From Arthrobacter sp. NEB 688 (GTDB lineage: Bacteria > Actinomycetota > Actinomycetes > Actinomycetales > Dermatophilaceae), in contig NZ_CP053707.1 in NCBI RefSeq assembly GCF_013201035.1, positions 1,302,001 to 1,366,000 of the forward strand: DNA of 64,000 nucleotides, written 5' to 3'. The notes beneath the pieces are model-generated. The model saw only the letters and a list, made by a program, of their open reading frames with translations, searched no databases and had not been told where the DNA came from. A program made the translations under genes and the position numbers. Each line of letters opens with the position of its first letter. The stretch's first letter is position 1. This document shows positions 15,859-25,133 of this stretch, piece by piece.

Positions 15859-17846
15859 CAGGCCTCCCGGACGACGGCGACGGTGCGGCCGGCGACCGTC
15901 GCGACCGGGCCGACGTCGGTGCCGGCGACGAGGTCGTGGCCGGAGACGGCGACCTCGCACGGGGCGTCGGTGTGGTTGAGCACGAAGAGCCACGAGCCCG
16001 AGGCCGAGCGGCGGCGGGTGACCTCGACGCCGGCCGGGACCTCGGCCACCGGGGCGACCCCGGACTCGTCGACGACCCGGGCGAGGAGGGCGGCGAGCGT
16101 CGCGTCGTCCGGGAGCGTCCCGAGGTACCAGGCGGCGCCCTGCCCGACCGGTCGACGGGTCACGGCGGCGCGGCCGGCGAGCGGCCCGTCGGCGTAGGAG
16201 TCGAGCACCTCGGCGTCGCGGCCGCGGGCGTCCTCGGACCACACCGAGCCGGTCCCGCCCCCGCGCAGGGCGACGCTCTCGCCGACCCGCAGCGGGAAGA
16301 GCTCCTCGACGCGGACCCCGAGCAGGTCGCGGAAGGCGCCCGGGTAGCCGCCGAGCCGGACGTGGTCGTCGAGGTCGGAGATGCCGGAGAAGTAGGTGAC
16401 GAGGACGTGCGCCCCGGCCTCGGCGGCGGCCGCGATGCGCTCGGCCGCCGCGTCGGAGACGAGGTAGAGCGTGGGGACGACGACGACCCGGTAGCCGGAG
16501 AGGTCGGTGTCGGGGTGGACGACGTCGCAGGTGACGCCGGCGTCGCGCAGCAGGCGGTGGACCGTGTGCGCCGCCTGCGGGTAGTCGAGCTCGGTCGAGG
16601 GCATGCACGGCCCGCTGACCGCCCACTGCGCCTCGTAGTCCCAGAGGACGGCGACCTCGGCCTCGACGCGGGAGCCGACGAGCTCGCCGAGCCGCCCGGC
16701 GACCGCGCCGAGCTCGCAGACCTCGCGGAAGCGGTCGCTGTCCTCGCCGGCGTGCGGCACGAGGGCGGAGTGGAACTTCTCCGAGCCCGCCCGCGACTGG
16801 CGCCACTGGAAGAAGCCGAGCGCGTCGGCGCCGCGGGCCACGTGGGTCAGGCTGTCGAGGAGGGTCTCGCGCGGCGGCTTGGCCGGGTTGACCGGCTGCC
16901 AGTTGACCGCGCTCGTCGAGTGCTCCATGAGCATCCACGGGGCGCCGCCGGCGAGGCCGCGGGTCAGGTCGCCGTGGAAGGAGAGCTCGGCGCGGGGGTG
17001 CTCGAGCGCGTCGACGACGTAGTGGTCGGTGCTCACGACGTCCTGGTGCGGCGCCCAGTCGTGGTAGTCCAGCAGCCGGAAGCTGCTCATCGTCATGAAG
17101 TTCGTCGTCACGGGGACGTCGGCCGAGTGCCGGCGGATGACCTCCTTCTCGGCGACGTGGAAGTCGAGCAGCGTGTCGGACCCGAAGCGGTGGTAGTCGA
17201 GCTCGTGGGTCGGGTTGCCGAAGGTCGTCGTGATCCGCGGGGGCAGCACGTCGTCCCAGGCGGTGTAGCGCTGGCTCCAGAACGCGGTGCCCCACGCCTC
17301 GTTGAGGGCGTCGAGGGTGCCGTAGCGGCGCTCGAGCCAGCGCCGGAACGCGGCGGCGCAGGTGTCGCAGTAGCAGGGCAGGTTGTGGCAGGCGTACTCG
17401 TTGGAGACGTGCCACATCGCCAGCGCCGGGTGGTCGTGGTAGCGCTGGGCCATCCGGTCGGTGAGGGCCAGGGCGAAGTCGCGGTAGAGCGGCGAGGACG
17501 GGCACCACGCCTGCCGGCTGCCGGGCCAGAGGGTGTGGCCCTCGCGGTCGACGGGGAGGATCTCGGGGTAGGCGGCGCTCAGCCACGGCGGCGGGGTCGC
17601 GGTGGCGGTCGCGAGGTCGACGGCGATGCCGTGGGTGTGGAGGAGGTCCATGATCTCGTCGAGCCAGCCGAACTCGTACTCGCCCTTGGTCGGCTCCAGC
17701 CAGGACCACGAGAAGACGCCGAGGGTCACGAAGCTGACCCCCGCGGCGGCCATCAGCCGCATGTCGTCGTCCCACACCGCCCGCGGCCACTGCTCGGGGT
17801 TGTAGTCCCCACCGAAGGCGACGCGGTCGTCTGGCCATTGACGCAT
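15858..17846 (-). CDS. GH42 beta-galactosidase
   Basis: A 662-residue intracellular glycoside hydrolase that releases galactose from beta-galactosides. The TIM barrel carries acid/base Glu150 (WHVSNE) and nucleophile Glu308 (WMLMEHS). A cluster of Cys (C153, C158, C160, C163) matches the zinc site of GH42. The trimerisation and C-terminal beta domains follow. No signal peptide, so substrates arrive through an importer. I chose ATG 17846 because it lies seven bases after a CACACT -10 that is paired with a perfect TTGACA; an in-frame ATG at 17876 falls inside that promoter and operator. Confidence 0.93.
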   Translation of the reverse strand: MRQWPDDRVAFGGDYNPEQWPRAVWDDDMRLMAAAGVSFVTLGVFSWSWLEPTKGEYEFGWLDEIMDLLHTHGIAVDLATATATPPPWLSAAYPEILPVDREGHTLWPGSRQAWCPSSPLYRDFALALTDRMAQRYHDHPALAMWHVSNEYACHNLPCYCDTCAAAFRRWLERRYGTLDALNEAWGTAFWSQRYTAWDDVLPPRITTTFGNPTHELDYHRFGSDTLLDFHVAEKEVIRRHSADVPVTTNFMTMSSFRLLDYHDWAPHQDVVSTDHYVVDALEHPRAELSFHGDLTRGLAGGAPWMLMEHSTSAVNWQPVNPAKPPRETLLDSLTHVARGADALGFFQWRQSRAGSEKFHSALVPHAGEDSDRFREVCELGAVAGRLGELVGSRVEAEVAVLWDYEAQWAVSGPCMPSTELDYPQAAHTVHRLLRDAGVTCDVVHPDTDLSGYRVVVVPTLYLVSDAAAERIAAAAEAGAHVLVTYFSGISDLDDHVRLGGYPGAFRDLLGVRVEELFPLRVGESVALRGGGTGSVWSEDARGRDAEVLDSYADGPLAGRAAVTRRPVGQGAAWYLGTLPDDATLAALLARVVDESGVAPVAEVPAGVEVTRRRSASGSWLFVLNHTDAPCEVAVSGHDLVAGTDVGPVATVAGRTVAVVREA

Positions 17847-17853
17847 GGCGGAC

Positions 17854-17883
17854 AGTGTGTTGGGCGGAATCGACATCTGTCAA
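17854..17883 (-). promoter_or_regulatory. Beta-galactosidase operon promoter (leaderless)
   Basis: On the minus strand TTGACA (17883-17878) is followed after 18 bp by CACACT (17859-17854). Seven bases later comes the ATG at 17846, so the transcript should begin at or next to the start codon. The -35 lies within the palindrome at 17875-17888, so a bound repressor would block RNA polymerase. Confidence 0.65.
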
Positions 17884-17897
17884 CAGATACCAACACA
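17856..17897. promoter_or_regulatory. Nested operator palindromes of the GH42 promoter
   Basis: An inner perfect palindrome, ATCTGT-CA-ACAGAT (17875-17888), covers the -35 box. An outer pair, TGTGTTGG (17856-17863) and CCAACACA (17890-17897), brackets it. The DeoR-type product encoded in the same operon is the likeliest binder. Confidence 0.65.
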
Positions 17898-17983
17898 GCG
17901 CGACACGGCCGGGTGGGACGACCGACACGCGCCCAAATGCGCTGTCCCGCGCCGGGGCAAAGGTCAAACGTTGGTCACGACCC

Positions 17984-18012
17984 TTGACACCCGCCCGACC
18001 CGTCTCCACACT
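17984..18012 (+). promoter_or_regulatory. Promoter of sugar ABC importer operon
   Basis: TTGACA at 17984-17989, 17 bp spacer, and CACACT at 18007-18012. It uses the same two hexamers as the divergent beta-galactosidase promoter. Confidence 0.65.
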
Positions 18013-18031
18013 CTGACGTCATCGGTTGTTC

Positions 18032-18046
18032 GTTTCTGATCGAAAC
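18032..18046. promoter_or_regulatory. Operator GTTTCTGATCGAAAC downstream of the importer promoter
   Basis: A 15-bp inverted repeat (GTTTC and GAAAC arms) about 20 bp after the -10 hexamer, well placed to block initiation or early elongation. TTTC/GATCGAAA-like sites are typical of DeoR-family repressors. It differs from the ATCTGT palindrome on the other side, so two regulators or two modes may be involved. Confidence 0.55.
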
Positions 18047-18081
18047 TGTCAGAGGCGGCACGTTCGTCAAAGGAGACACCC

Positions 18082-19437
18082 ATGGCACGCCCGGCCCCGC
18101 GCGACCCCCGGTTCGCGAGCTCCCTTCCCGCCTCCGTCCGTGGGGTGAACCGCCGGACCCTCCTGTCGGGCGCCCTCGGTGCCGGCGCCCTGTTCGGGGC
18201 CGGCTCGCTCGCCGGCTGCGGCAGCGACGACGCGCCCGCCACCGGCGGCGGTGGCGGCGCCTCCGCCAAGGCCGGCAACGTCAAGTTCGGCGTCAACGAG
18301 GCCAAGGGCTCCGGGCCGGCCTACGAGCGCATGCAGGGCATGGCGGACGCCTACGCGAAGAAGGAGGGTGTGCAGGTCTCGGTCAACGCCGTCGACCACA
18401 ACACCTTCCAGGAGAGCATCACCACCTACCTCCAGGGCAGCCCGGACGACGTGTTCACGTGGTTCGCCGGCTACCGCATGTCGCAGTTCGCCGAGGCCGG
18501 CCAGATCGCCGACCTCTCGGACGTGTGGCCGATCGACGGCATGAGCGACGCCTTCAAGCAGGCCGCCACGGCCGCGGACGGCAAGCAGTACTTCGTCCCG
18601 ATCAGCTACTACCCGTGGGCCGTCTTCTACCGCCCGTCGGTCTTCGAGAAGAACGGCTGGACCGAGCCGAAGACGATGGACGAGCTCAACGCGCTGATGA
18701 CCGACATGCAGGGCAAGAAGATCACCCCCTTCGCCTTCGCGGCCAAGGACGCCTGGGCGCCGATGGGCACCTTCGACATCCTCAACATGCGCCTCAACGG
18801 CTTCGACTTCCACATGCAGCTGACCAAGGGCGAGCAGAAGTGGGACAGCCCCGAGGTCAAGAAGGTCTTCGAGACCTGGAAGACCCTCCTGCCCTACCAC
18901 CAGGAGAACTCGCTCGGCCGCACCTGGCAGGAGGCCGCGACCTCGATGGCCAAGGGCGAGTGCGGCATGTACCTCCTCGGCACCTTCGTCGTCGACGGCG
19001 TGCCCACCGAGGCCCAGGAGGACCTGGACTTCTTCACCTTCCCGGCCCTCGACGCGAGCATCGGCGCCGACGCGCTCGACGCCCCCATCGACGGCTTCTG
19101 CGTCGCCGAGGGCGCGCAGGACACCGAGGCCGGCAAGGCGTTCATCAAGTGGCTCGGCAGCGCCGAGGCCGCGGACGCCGGCAACAACGCGGGCTCGGCC
19201 CCGTTCATCGCCGCCAACTCGGGTGCGAGCACCGCCAAGTATGGTGCGCTGCAGAAGAAGTCGGTCGAGGTCGTCCAGAACGCGAAGAACATCGCGCAGT
19301 TCCTCGACCGCGACACCAACGCCGACCTCGCGAACACCGTCGTCACCGTCGCGCTCCAGGACTTCATCAAGAACCCGAACGACATCGACAAGGTCACGAC
19401 CTCCATCCAGCAGCAGGCCGCGTCCATCCTCGGCTGA
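18082..19437 (+). CDS. Sugar ABC transporter substrate-binding lipoprotein
   Basis: A 451-residue family 1 extracellular solute-binding protein. The N terminus has a twin-arginine pair (Arg24-Arg25 in NRRTLL), a hydrophobic stretch and a lipobox LAGC with lipidated Cys46, so it is likely exported by Tat and anchored to the membrane. The mature part shows the two-lobe binding-protein pattern. An AAAGGAGA ribosome binding site precedes the ATG. It is the first gene of an operon with two permeases, alpha-galactosidase and a GH13 enzyme, so its ligand is probably an alpha- or beta-galactoside such as melibiose, raffinose or a galacto-oligosaccharide. Confidence 0.92.
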   Translation: MARPAPRDPRFASSLPASVRGVNRRTLLSGALGAGALFGAGSLAGCGSDDAPATGGGGGASAKAGNVKFGVNEAKGSGPAYERMQGMADAYAKKEGVQVSVNAVDHNTFQESITTYLQGSPDDVFTWFAGYRMSQFAEAGQIADLSDVWPIDGMSDAFKQAATAADGKQYFVPISYYPWAVFYRPSVFEKNGWTEPKTMDELNALMTDMQGKKITPFAFAAKDAWAPMGTFDILNMRLNGFDFHMQLTKGEQKWDSPEVKKVFETWKTLLPYHQENSLGRTWQEAATSMAKGECGMYLLGTFVVDGVPTEAQEDLDFFTFPALDASIGADALDAPIDGFCVAEGAQDTEAGKAFIKWLGSAEAADAGNNAGSAPFIAANSGASTAKYGALQKKSVEVVQNAKNIAQFLDRDTNADLANTVVTVALQDFIKNPNDIDKVTTSIQQQAASILG

Positions 19438-19457
19438 GCCGGGGACGAGGAGGAACG

Positions 19458-20366
19458 ATGGCCACCAAGACCGCACGCCGGCAGTCACGACGGGTCGAGA
19501 AGAAACGAGGAGCACGCGACCGCCTGGTCGTCTCCCTGATGATCGGGGTCCCCACGCTCCTCGTGGTCTGGCTCGTCTGGCTGCCGGCGGCGGCCTCGGT
19601 GGCGCTGTCGTTCACGAAGTGGAACGGGTTCAAGTTCAGCGCGATCCAGTGGGTCGGCACGAAGAACTACGTCGACATCGCGACGATCTACCCGCCCTTC
19701 TGGCCGGCGATCCAGCACAACCTCATCTGGCTGGTGTTCCTCTTCGTCTTCCCGACGATCCTCGGGGTGCTGCTGGCCGTCGTCCTCGACCGCGAGATGT
19801 GGGGGAGCCGGTTCTACCAGACCGCCTTCTACCTGCCGGTCGTGCTGTCGCTGGCCCTCGTCGGCTTCATCTGGCAGCTCTTCTACTCGACCGACCAGGG
19901 CCTGATCAACGAGATCTTCAAGGGCAACGTCGACTGGTACGGCGACCCCGACGTCAACCTCTGGGCCGTGCTCGTCGCCACCGCCTGGCGGCACACCGGC
20001 TACATCATGCTCATCTACCTGGCGGGCCTCAAGGGCGTCGACGGCTCGCTGCGCGAGGCCGCGGCCGTCGACGGCGCCAACGAGGTGAAGACGTTCTTCA
20101 ACGTCATCTTCCCGGTCATGCGCCCGATCAACATGATCGTCCTCGTCATCGTCGTCATCGAGTCGCTGCGCGCGTTCGACCTCGTCTGGATCATCAACAA
20201 GGGTCGCAACGGGCTCGAGCTCATCTCGGCCCTGGTGTCGCAGAACGTCATCGGTGAGGCAACGCGGTACGGCTTCGGCTCCGCGCTCGCCGTCATCATG
20301 ATGGTCATCTCGTCGGTGTTCATCACCATCTACCTGCGCATCGTCTTCCGGGAGGACCGCCGATGA
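19458..20366 (+). CDS. Sugar ABC transporter permease 1 (MalF/UgpA type)
   Basis: A 302-residue inner-membrane permease with a long basic N terminus and six predicted membrane helices. The cytoplasmic EAA loop (EAAAVDGANEVKTFFNVIFP) contacts the ATPase subunit. Start has a GAGGAGGAA site. It follows the binding-protein gene by 20 bp and overlaps the second permease by 4 bp. No ATPase gene is present in the operon, as in many actinobacterial sugar importers that share a single MsiK-type ATPase encoded elsewhere. Confidence 0.93.
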   Translation: MATKTARRQSRRVEKKRGARDRLVVSLMIGVPTLLVVWLVWLPAAASVALSFTKWNGFKFSAIQWVGTKNYVDIATIYPPFWPAIQHNLIWLVFLFVFPTILGVLLAVVLDREMWGSRFYQTAFYLPVVLSLALVGFIWQLFYSTDQGLINEIFKGNVDWYGDPDVNLWAVLVATAWRHTGYIMLIYLAGLKGVDGSLREAAAVDGANEVKTFFNVIFPVMRPINMIVLVIVVIESLRAFDLVWIINKGRNGLELISALVSQNVIGEATRYGFGSALAVIMMVISSVFITIYLRIVFREDRR

Positions 20367-21295
20367 CCACCGCCACCGCCCCCACCGCCGTGCCCGGCAC
20401 GACGGGCAACCCCCTGAAGAGCCGGGGCCCCTCCGGTGGCGTCCTCAACAAGCGCCGCGGCAAGGTCGCGACGGTCATCATGCTGGTCCTCGCGATCCTG
20501 TGGCTCTTCCCGCTCCTGTGGGCGCTCTACAACTCCTTCCGCGACTACTCGTACACACAGACCAACGGGTACCTGTCGTTCGGCGGGTGGACGTTCAAGA
20601 ACTACGAGAACGCCTGGAGCCGAGGCAACTTCGGCCTGCACTTCAAGAACTCGCTCCTCATCACGGTGCCGGCCGTGGCGCTGACGCTCTTCCTGTCCTC
20701 GCTCGTGGCCTTCGTCCTGGCGCGGTTCTCGTACCGCTTCAACCTCACCCTCCTCGGGGTCTTCCTCGCGGCGAACCTCCTGCCGCCGCAGGCGCTGCTC
20801 ATCCCCGTCTTCCGGATGTTCCGCGAGATCCCGCTGCCGGAGTTCATGAGCGAGACCGGCACGATGCTCAACAGCTTCTGGGCCCTGATCCTCGTCAACA
20901 CGGCCTTCCAGCTGGGGTTCTGCACCTTCGTGCTGAGCAACTACATGAAGACGCTGCCGCACGAGATCTACGAGTCCGCCGAGCTCGACGGCGCGAGCGT
21001 GTGGCGCCAGTACTGGCAGCTGACGATGCCGCTCGTCCGCCCGGCCCTCGCCGCCCTCGCGACCCTCCAGGTCACCTGGATCTACAACGAGTTCTTCTGG
21101 GCGACCGTGCTCATCTCGCGCGGCGACAAGTACCCGGTGACGAGCGCGCTCAACAACCTGCGCGGCCAGTTCTTCTCGGACACCAACCTCGTGGCCGCCG
21201 GCTCGATCATCGTCGCCCTGCCGGTGCTCGTCGTGTTCTTCGTCCTCCAGAAGCAGTTCGTCTCCGGCCTCACGCTCGGGTCGACCAAGGGGTGA
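20363..21295 (+). CDS. Sugar ABC transporter permease 2 (MalG/UgpE type)
   Basis: A 310-residue permease, the partner of the preceding gene product. It has six membrane helices and an EAA loop starting ESAELDGASVWRQYW. The ATG overlaps the stop of permease 1 (ATGA), and the alpha-galactosidase GTG overlaps its own stop. The heterodimer would form the channel for the sugar delivered by the lipoprotein encoded at 18082. Confidence 0.93.
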   Translation: MTTATAPTAVPGTTGNPLKSRGPSGGVLNKRRGKVATVIMLVLAILWLFPLLWALYNSFRDYSYTQTNGYLSFGGWTFKNYENAWSRGNFGLHFKNSLLITVPAVALTLFLSSLVAFVLARFSYRFNLTLLGVFLAANLLPPQALLIPVFRMFREIPLPEFMSETGTMLNSFWALILVNTAFQLGFCTFVLSNYMKTLPHEIYESAELDGASVWRQYWQLTMPLVRPALAALATLQVTWIYNEFFWATVLISRGDKYPVTSALNNLRGQFFSDTNLVAAGSIIVALPVLVVFFVLQKQFVSGLTLGSTKG

Positions 21296-23457
21296 GCGCC
21301 GACCTCACCGTCCTGCGCGGAGGGGGCGTCGCCCTCGTCCTCGCCCGACGCGACGGCGGCCTGCCGGCCGTCCTGCACTGGGGGGCCGACCTGCCCGACG
21401 AGGCGGCGGCCGACCTCGTCCTCCTGCGCGACACCCCGGTCGCGAACAACGCCCTCGACGAGCCGTGGGACCTCACGGTCCTGCCGACCTCGGGCGACGG
21501 CTGGCTCGGCACCCCCGGCGTCGCCCTGCAGCGCGCCGGCGGGTCCGCCGCGCCGCGCTGGGTCGCGACGCTCGAGGGGGGCGGGGCCCGCTGCACCGTG
21601 CGGGCCGAGGCCACCGACGTCGAGGCCGTCGTCGAGCTCGTCCTGGCCCTCGACGAGCACGGCGTGCTCACCACCTCGACGTCGGTGACCTCGACCGCCG
21701 AGGCCGGCACGGCGCCCCTCGAGGTCGGGGCCCTGCGCACGCTCCTGCCCCTGCCGGCCCGCGCCGAGGAGGTCCTCGACCTCAGCGGTCGCTGGGTGCG
21801 CGAGCGGACCCCGCAGCGCCGGCTCGTCGCCGACGGCACGTGGCTGCGCACCGGCCGCCGCGGCCGCACCGGGCACGACGCGACCCTGCTCATGACCGCC
21901 GGCACGGCCGGGTTCGGCTTCCGCCACGGCGAGGTCTGGGCCGTCCACGCCGCCTGGAGCGGCCACCACGAGCACCTCGTCGAGCGGCTCCCCGAGGGCG
22001 CCGGCGCCCACGCGGCCGTCATCGGCGCGGGCGAGGCGCTGGCCTCCGGCGAGGTCCGGCTCGGCCCGGGCGGGACCTGGACGGCCCCCGACGTCGTCGC
22101 CGTCTGGTCCGACGCCGGGCTCGACGGTCTCACCGCGCGCCTCGTGCGTCACCAGCGCGCCGGCGACGACTACCGCGCCGGGCGGCCGCGCCCGCTCGTC
22201 CTCAACACGTGGGAGGCCGTCTACTTCGAGACCGACCTCGGGCACCTGAAGCGGCTCGCCGACACCGCGGCCTCCATCGGGGTCGAGCGCTTCGTCCTCG
22301 ACGACGGCTGGTTCGGCTCGCGCCGCGACGACACGCGCGGCCTCGGCGACTGGCAGGTCTCGACCGACGTGTGGCCCGACGGCCTCGGCCCGCTCGTCGA
22401 GCACGTCAAGGGCCTCGGGATGGAGTTCGGCCTCTGGTTCGAGCCCGAGATGCTCAACCTCGACTCCGACGTCGTGCGCGCCCATCCCGAGTGGGTGCTC
22501 GGCCCGGCCGCCGGCCCGACCGCCCCCTCGCGCCACCAGCACGTCCTCGACCTCGCGAACCCCGACGCCTTCGAGCACGTCCTCGCGGCGATGACCGAGG
22601 TCATCGGCACCCACGGCGTCGACTTCGTCAAGTGGGACCACAACCGCGACCTCCACGAGGCCGTCCGCACCGACGCCACCGGCACCGACCGCCCGGCCGT
22701 CGCACTCCAGACCCGCGCCACCTACCGGCTGCTCGACACCCTGCGCGAGCGCTTCCCCGCGCTCGAGATCGAGTCGTGCTCCAGCGGCGGCGCCCGCGTC
22801 GACCTCGGCGTCCTCGCCCGCACCGACCGGGTGTGGACCTCCGACTGCAACGACGCGCTCGAGCGCGTGGCCATCCAGCGCTGGACCGGGCTGCTCGTGC
22901 CGCCGGAGCGGATGGGCACGCACATCGGGCCCGGGCGCGCGCACACGACGCACCGTGACCTCGACCTGTCGCTGCGGATGCTCGTCGCGCTCGGCGGGCA
23001 CGCCGGCCTCGAGTGGGACATCTCCGGGTGCTCGCCGCAGGAGCTCGACGCGCTGCGGGCCTGGAGCGGCCTGTACCGCGAGCTGCGGCCCCTGCTGCAC
23101 TCCGGCGACGTCGTGCGCTCCGACCACCCGGACCCCTCGCTCGTCCTCGGCGGCGTCGTCGCCGAGGACCGCTCCGAGGCCGTGCTCACCGTCGTCCGCG
23201 TGGCGAGCGGGCGCGGGGTGACGCCCGGTGCGGTGCCCCTGCCGGGGCTCGACCCCGCCCGCCGCTACCGGGTGCGGGTGCGCCCCGAGGCCGGTCTCCC
23301 CGAGAGCCAGCAGGTGCGGGGCCCGCGGTGGTTCGAGGACGCGCAGGCCGCGGACGGGGTGCTCGCCTCCGGCGCCGTGCTCGGCGACCACGGGCTGCCG
23401 GTGCCGGCGCTCGCACCGGGCCAGGGCTACCTGCTGCACCTGCGAGCCGAGGGCTGA
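21292..23457 (+). CDS. GH36 alpha-galactosidase
   Basis: A 721-residue cytoplasmic enzyme that removes terminal alpha-linked galactose from melibiose, raffinose and related sugars. The N-terminal beta-supersandwich is followed by a TIM barrel with nucleophile Asp449 in FVKWDHNRD and acid/base Asp518 in WTSDCNDALER. The LDDGWFGSRRDD and EPEMLNLDSD segments are characteristic of GH36. The GTG start overlaps the stop of permease 2 by 4 bp, which ties this enzyme to the importer. Released galactose would enter the Leloir pathway through galT of the divergent operon. Confidence 0.94.
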   Translation: MSADLTVLRGGGVALVLARRDGGLPAVLHWGADLPDEAAADLVLLRDTPVANNALDEPWDLTVLPTSGDGWLGTPGVALQRAGGSAAPRWVATLEGGGARCTVRAEATDVEAVVELVLALDEHGVLTTSTSVTSTAEAGTAPLEVGALRTLLPLPARAEEVLDLSGRWVRERTPQRRLVADGTWLRTGRRGRTGHDATLLMTAGTAGFGFRHGEVWAVHAAWSGHHEHLVERLPEGAGAHAAVIGAGEALASGEVRLGPGGTWTAPDVVAVWSDAGLDGLTARLVRHQRAGDDYRAGRPRPLVLNTWEAVYFETDLGHLKRLADTAASIGVERFVLDDGWFGSRRDDTRGLGDWQVSTDVWPDGLGPLVEHVKGLGMEFGLWFEPEMLNLDSDVVRAHPEWVLGPAAGPTAPSRHQHVLDLANPDAFEHVLAAMTEVIGTHGVDFVKWDHNRDLHEAVRTDATGTDRPAVALQTRATYRLLDTLRERFPALEIESCSSGGARVDLGVLARTDRVWTSDCNDALERVAIQRWTGLLVPPERMGTHIGPGRAHTTHRDLDLSLRMLVALGGHAGLEWDISGCSPQELDALRAWSGLYRELRPLLHSGDVVRSDHPDPSLVLGGVVAEDRSEAVLTVVRVASGRGVTPGAVPLPGLDPARRYRVRVRPEAGLPESQQVRGPRWFEDAQAADGVLASGAVLGDHGLPVPALAPGQGYLLHLRAEG

Positions 23458-23483
23458 GGGTCCGGCCTCGCTAGGGTCGGGTG

Positions 23484-25073
23484 ATGACGAGCACCCGCCC
23501 CCAGCCGGCCTGGCTGGCCGACTCGGTCCTTTACCAGATCTACCCGCAGACCTTCGCGGACGGCAACGGCGACGGCATCGGCGACCTCGCCGGCGCGACC
23601 GAGCGGCTCGACCACCTCGCGTGGCTCGGGGTCGACGCGGTGTGGTTCAGCCCGCTCTTCGCCTCGCCCTTCGCGGACGCGGGGTACGACGTCGCCGACT
23701 ACCTCTCCGTCGCCCCGCGCTACGGCACGAACGAGGACCTCGGTGCGTTCGTCGAGGCCGCCCGCCGCCGGGGCATCCGGGTGCTGCTCGACCTCGTCGC
23801 CGGGCACACGAGCGACCAGCACCCGTGGTTCCGCGCCTGGGCCGACGACCCCGCGGACGGGCGCTACATCTGGAACGAGCGGGTGGCCGCGCCGGCCGGC
23901 AGCTGGTGCCCGGTGCCGGGGCGCCGCGGCGGCTACTACCAGATGAACTTCTACCCCTGCCAGCCCGCGCTGAACTTCGGCTTCGCCCGGCAGCGCGCCG
24001 ACCAGCCGTGGCGCGACCCGGTCGACGCCGAGGGCCCGCGGGCCAACCGGCAGGCGCTGCGCGACGTCATGGCGCACTGGTTCGACCTCGGCATCGGCGG
24101 CTTCCGCGTCGACATGGCGGCCTCGCTCGTCAAGGACGACCCGGGCCACGTGGAGACCGCCCGGCTCTGGACGGAGATGCGCGACTGGCTCGACGCCGAG
24201 CACCCCGACAAGGCGCTGCTCTCCGAGTGGGGCGACCCGGCCGTCGCGGTGCCGGCCGGCTTCCACGCCGACTTCTTCCTCCACTTCGGCCGCCCCGGGC
24301 TGCGGTCGCTGTGGCACACCGGGGTCGGTACCTACGACCCGTCGTGGACCGACACGGGTCGCTACTTCTTCGACCCCGAGGGCAGCGGCGGCATCGACAC
24401 CTTCCTGCGCGAGTGGCGGCGGGCCACCGAGGCCATCGGCGTCGACGGCGGGCACGTCGCGCTGCCGAGCGCCAACCACGACTACGCGCGCCTGGTCACG
24501 GGGCCGCGGACGGCGCAGATGGCCCGGGCCGCCTTCGCGTTCGTCACCACGTGGCCGGCGCTGCCGACGATCTACTACGGCGACGAGATCGGGATGCGGT
24601 ACGTCGAGGGACTGCCCGACACCGAGGGCAGCCTCCTGCAGTCGACGCAGGACCGCACCGGCTCGCGGACGCCGATGCAGTGGGAGCCCGGGCCCGGTGC
24701 CGGGTTCTCGACCGCACCCGAGTCGGACTTCTACCTGCCCCTCGACCCCTCGCCGGACCGGCCGGACGTCGCGACCCAGCGGGCGGACGAGGGCTCGCTG
24801 CTGCACCTCGTGCGCCGACTGCTCGCCCTGCGCCACGCGACCCCCGCGCTCGGCGCCGGCGGGTCGCTCGAGGTGCTGACCGAGGACTACCCCTTCGTCC
24901 ACGTCCGCGGCGGCACGCACCTCGTCGTGGTCAACCCGCGGCGCGAGCCGGCCTCCGCCGCAGTGCCGCCCGGGTGGGACGGGGCGCGGGAGCTCGAGGT
25001 CGAGGGCGTCCGCGTCGCGGGTGGGAACGTCGAGGCGTCCGGCTTCTCGTTCGGGATCTTCGAGCGCGTCTGA
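23484..25073 (+). CDS. GH13 alpha-glucosidase / oligo-1,6-glucosidase-like
   Basis: A 529-residue alpha-amylase family enzyme. Conserved regions are visible: LLDLVAGHTSDQHPWF (region I), GFRVDMAAS with nucleophile Asp210 (region II), LLSEWGDP with acid/base Glu248 (region III) and SANHDYAR with Asp333 (region IV). It belongs with exo-acting alpha-glucosidases and could hydrolyse the sucrose left after raffinose is trimmed by the alpha-galactosidase. The ATG at 23484 lies six bases after TAGGGT (23472-23477), so the gene also has its own leaderless promoter inside the operon. Exact specificity cannot be told. Confidence 0.88.
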   Translation: MTSTRPQPAWLADSVLYQIYPQTFADGNGDGIGDLAGATERLDHLAWLGVDAVWFSPLFASPFADAGYDVADYLSVAPRYGTNEDLGAFVEAARRRGIRVLLDLVAGHTSDQHPWFRAWADDPADGRYIWNERVAAPAGSWCPVPGRRGGYYQMNFYPCQPALNFGFARQRADQPWRDPVDAEGPRANRQALRDVMAHWFDLGIGGFRVDMAASLVKDDPGHVETARLWTEMRDWLDAEHPDKALLSEWGDPAVAVPAGFHADFFLHFGRPGLRSLWHTGVGTYDPSWTDTGRYFFDPEGSGGIDTFLREWRRATEAIGVDGGHVALPSANHDYARLVTGPRTAQMARAAFAFVTTWPALPTIYYGDEIGMRYVEGLPDTEGSLLQSTQDRTGSRTPMQWEPGPGAGFSTAPESDFYLPLDPSPDRPDVATQRADEGSLLHLVRRLLALRHATPALGAGGSLEVLTEDYPFVHVRGGTHLVVVNPRREPASAAVPPGWDGARELEVEGVRVAGGNVEASGFSFGIFERV

Positions 25074-25091
25074 GCTCGCCTGAGCGCGCCC

Positions 25092-25125
25092 GGGGCGCCG
25101 GCCTCCGACGGGAGGTCGACGCCCC
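25092..25125. terminator. Bidirectional hairpin between GH13 and DUF1479 genes
   Basis: Arms 25092-25106 and 25111-25125 pair over 15 positions with one mismatch and one G-U pair, around a 4-nt loop. The two flanking genes converge here with only a 60-bp gap. Confidence 0.65.
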
Positions 25126-25133
25126 GCGTCGCG

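Noticed and set aside
17847-17876. Upstream ATG at 17876 as the beta-galactosidase start
   Set aside because: This codon lies inside the -35/operator palindrome, whereas ATG 17846 has ideal leaderless spacing from CACACT and is the first codon before conserved GH42 sequence.
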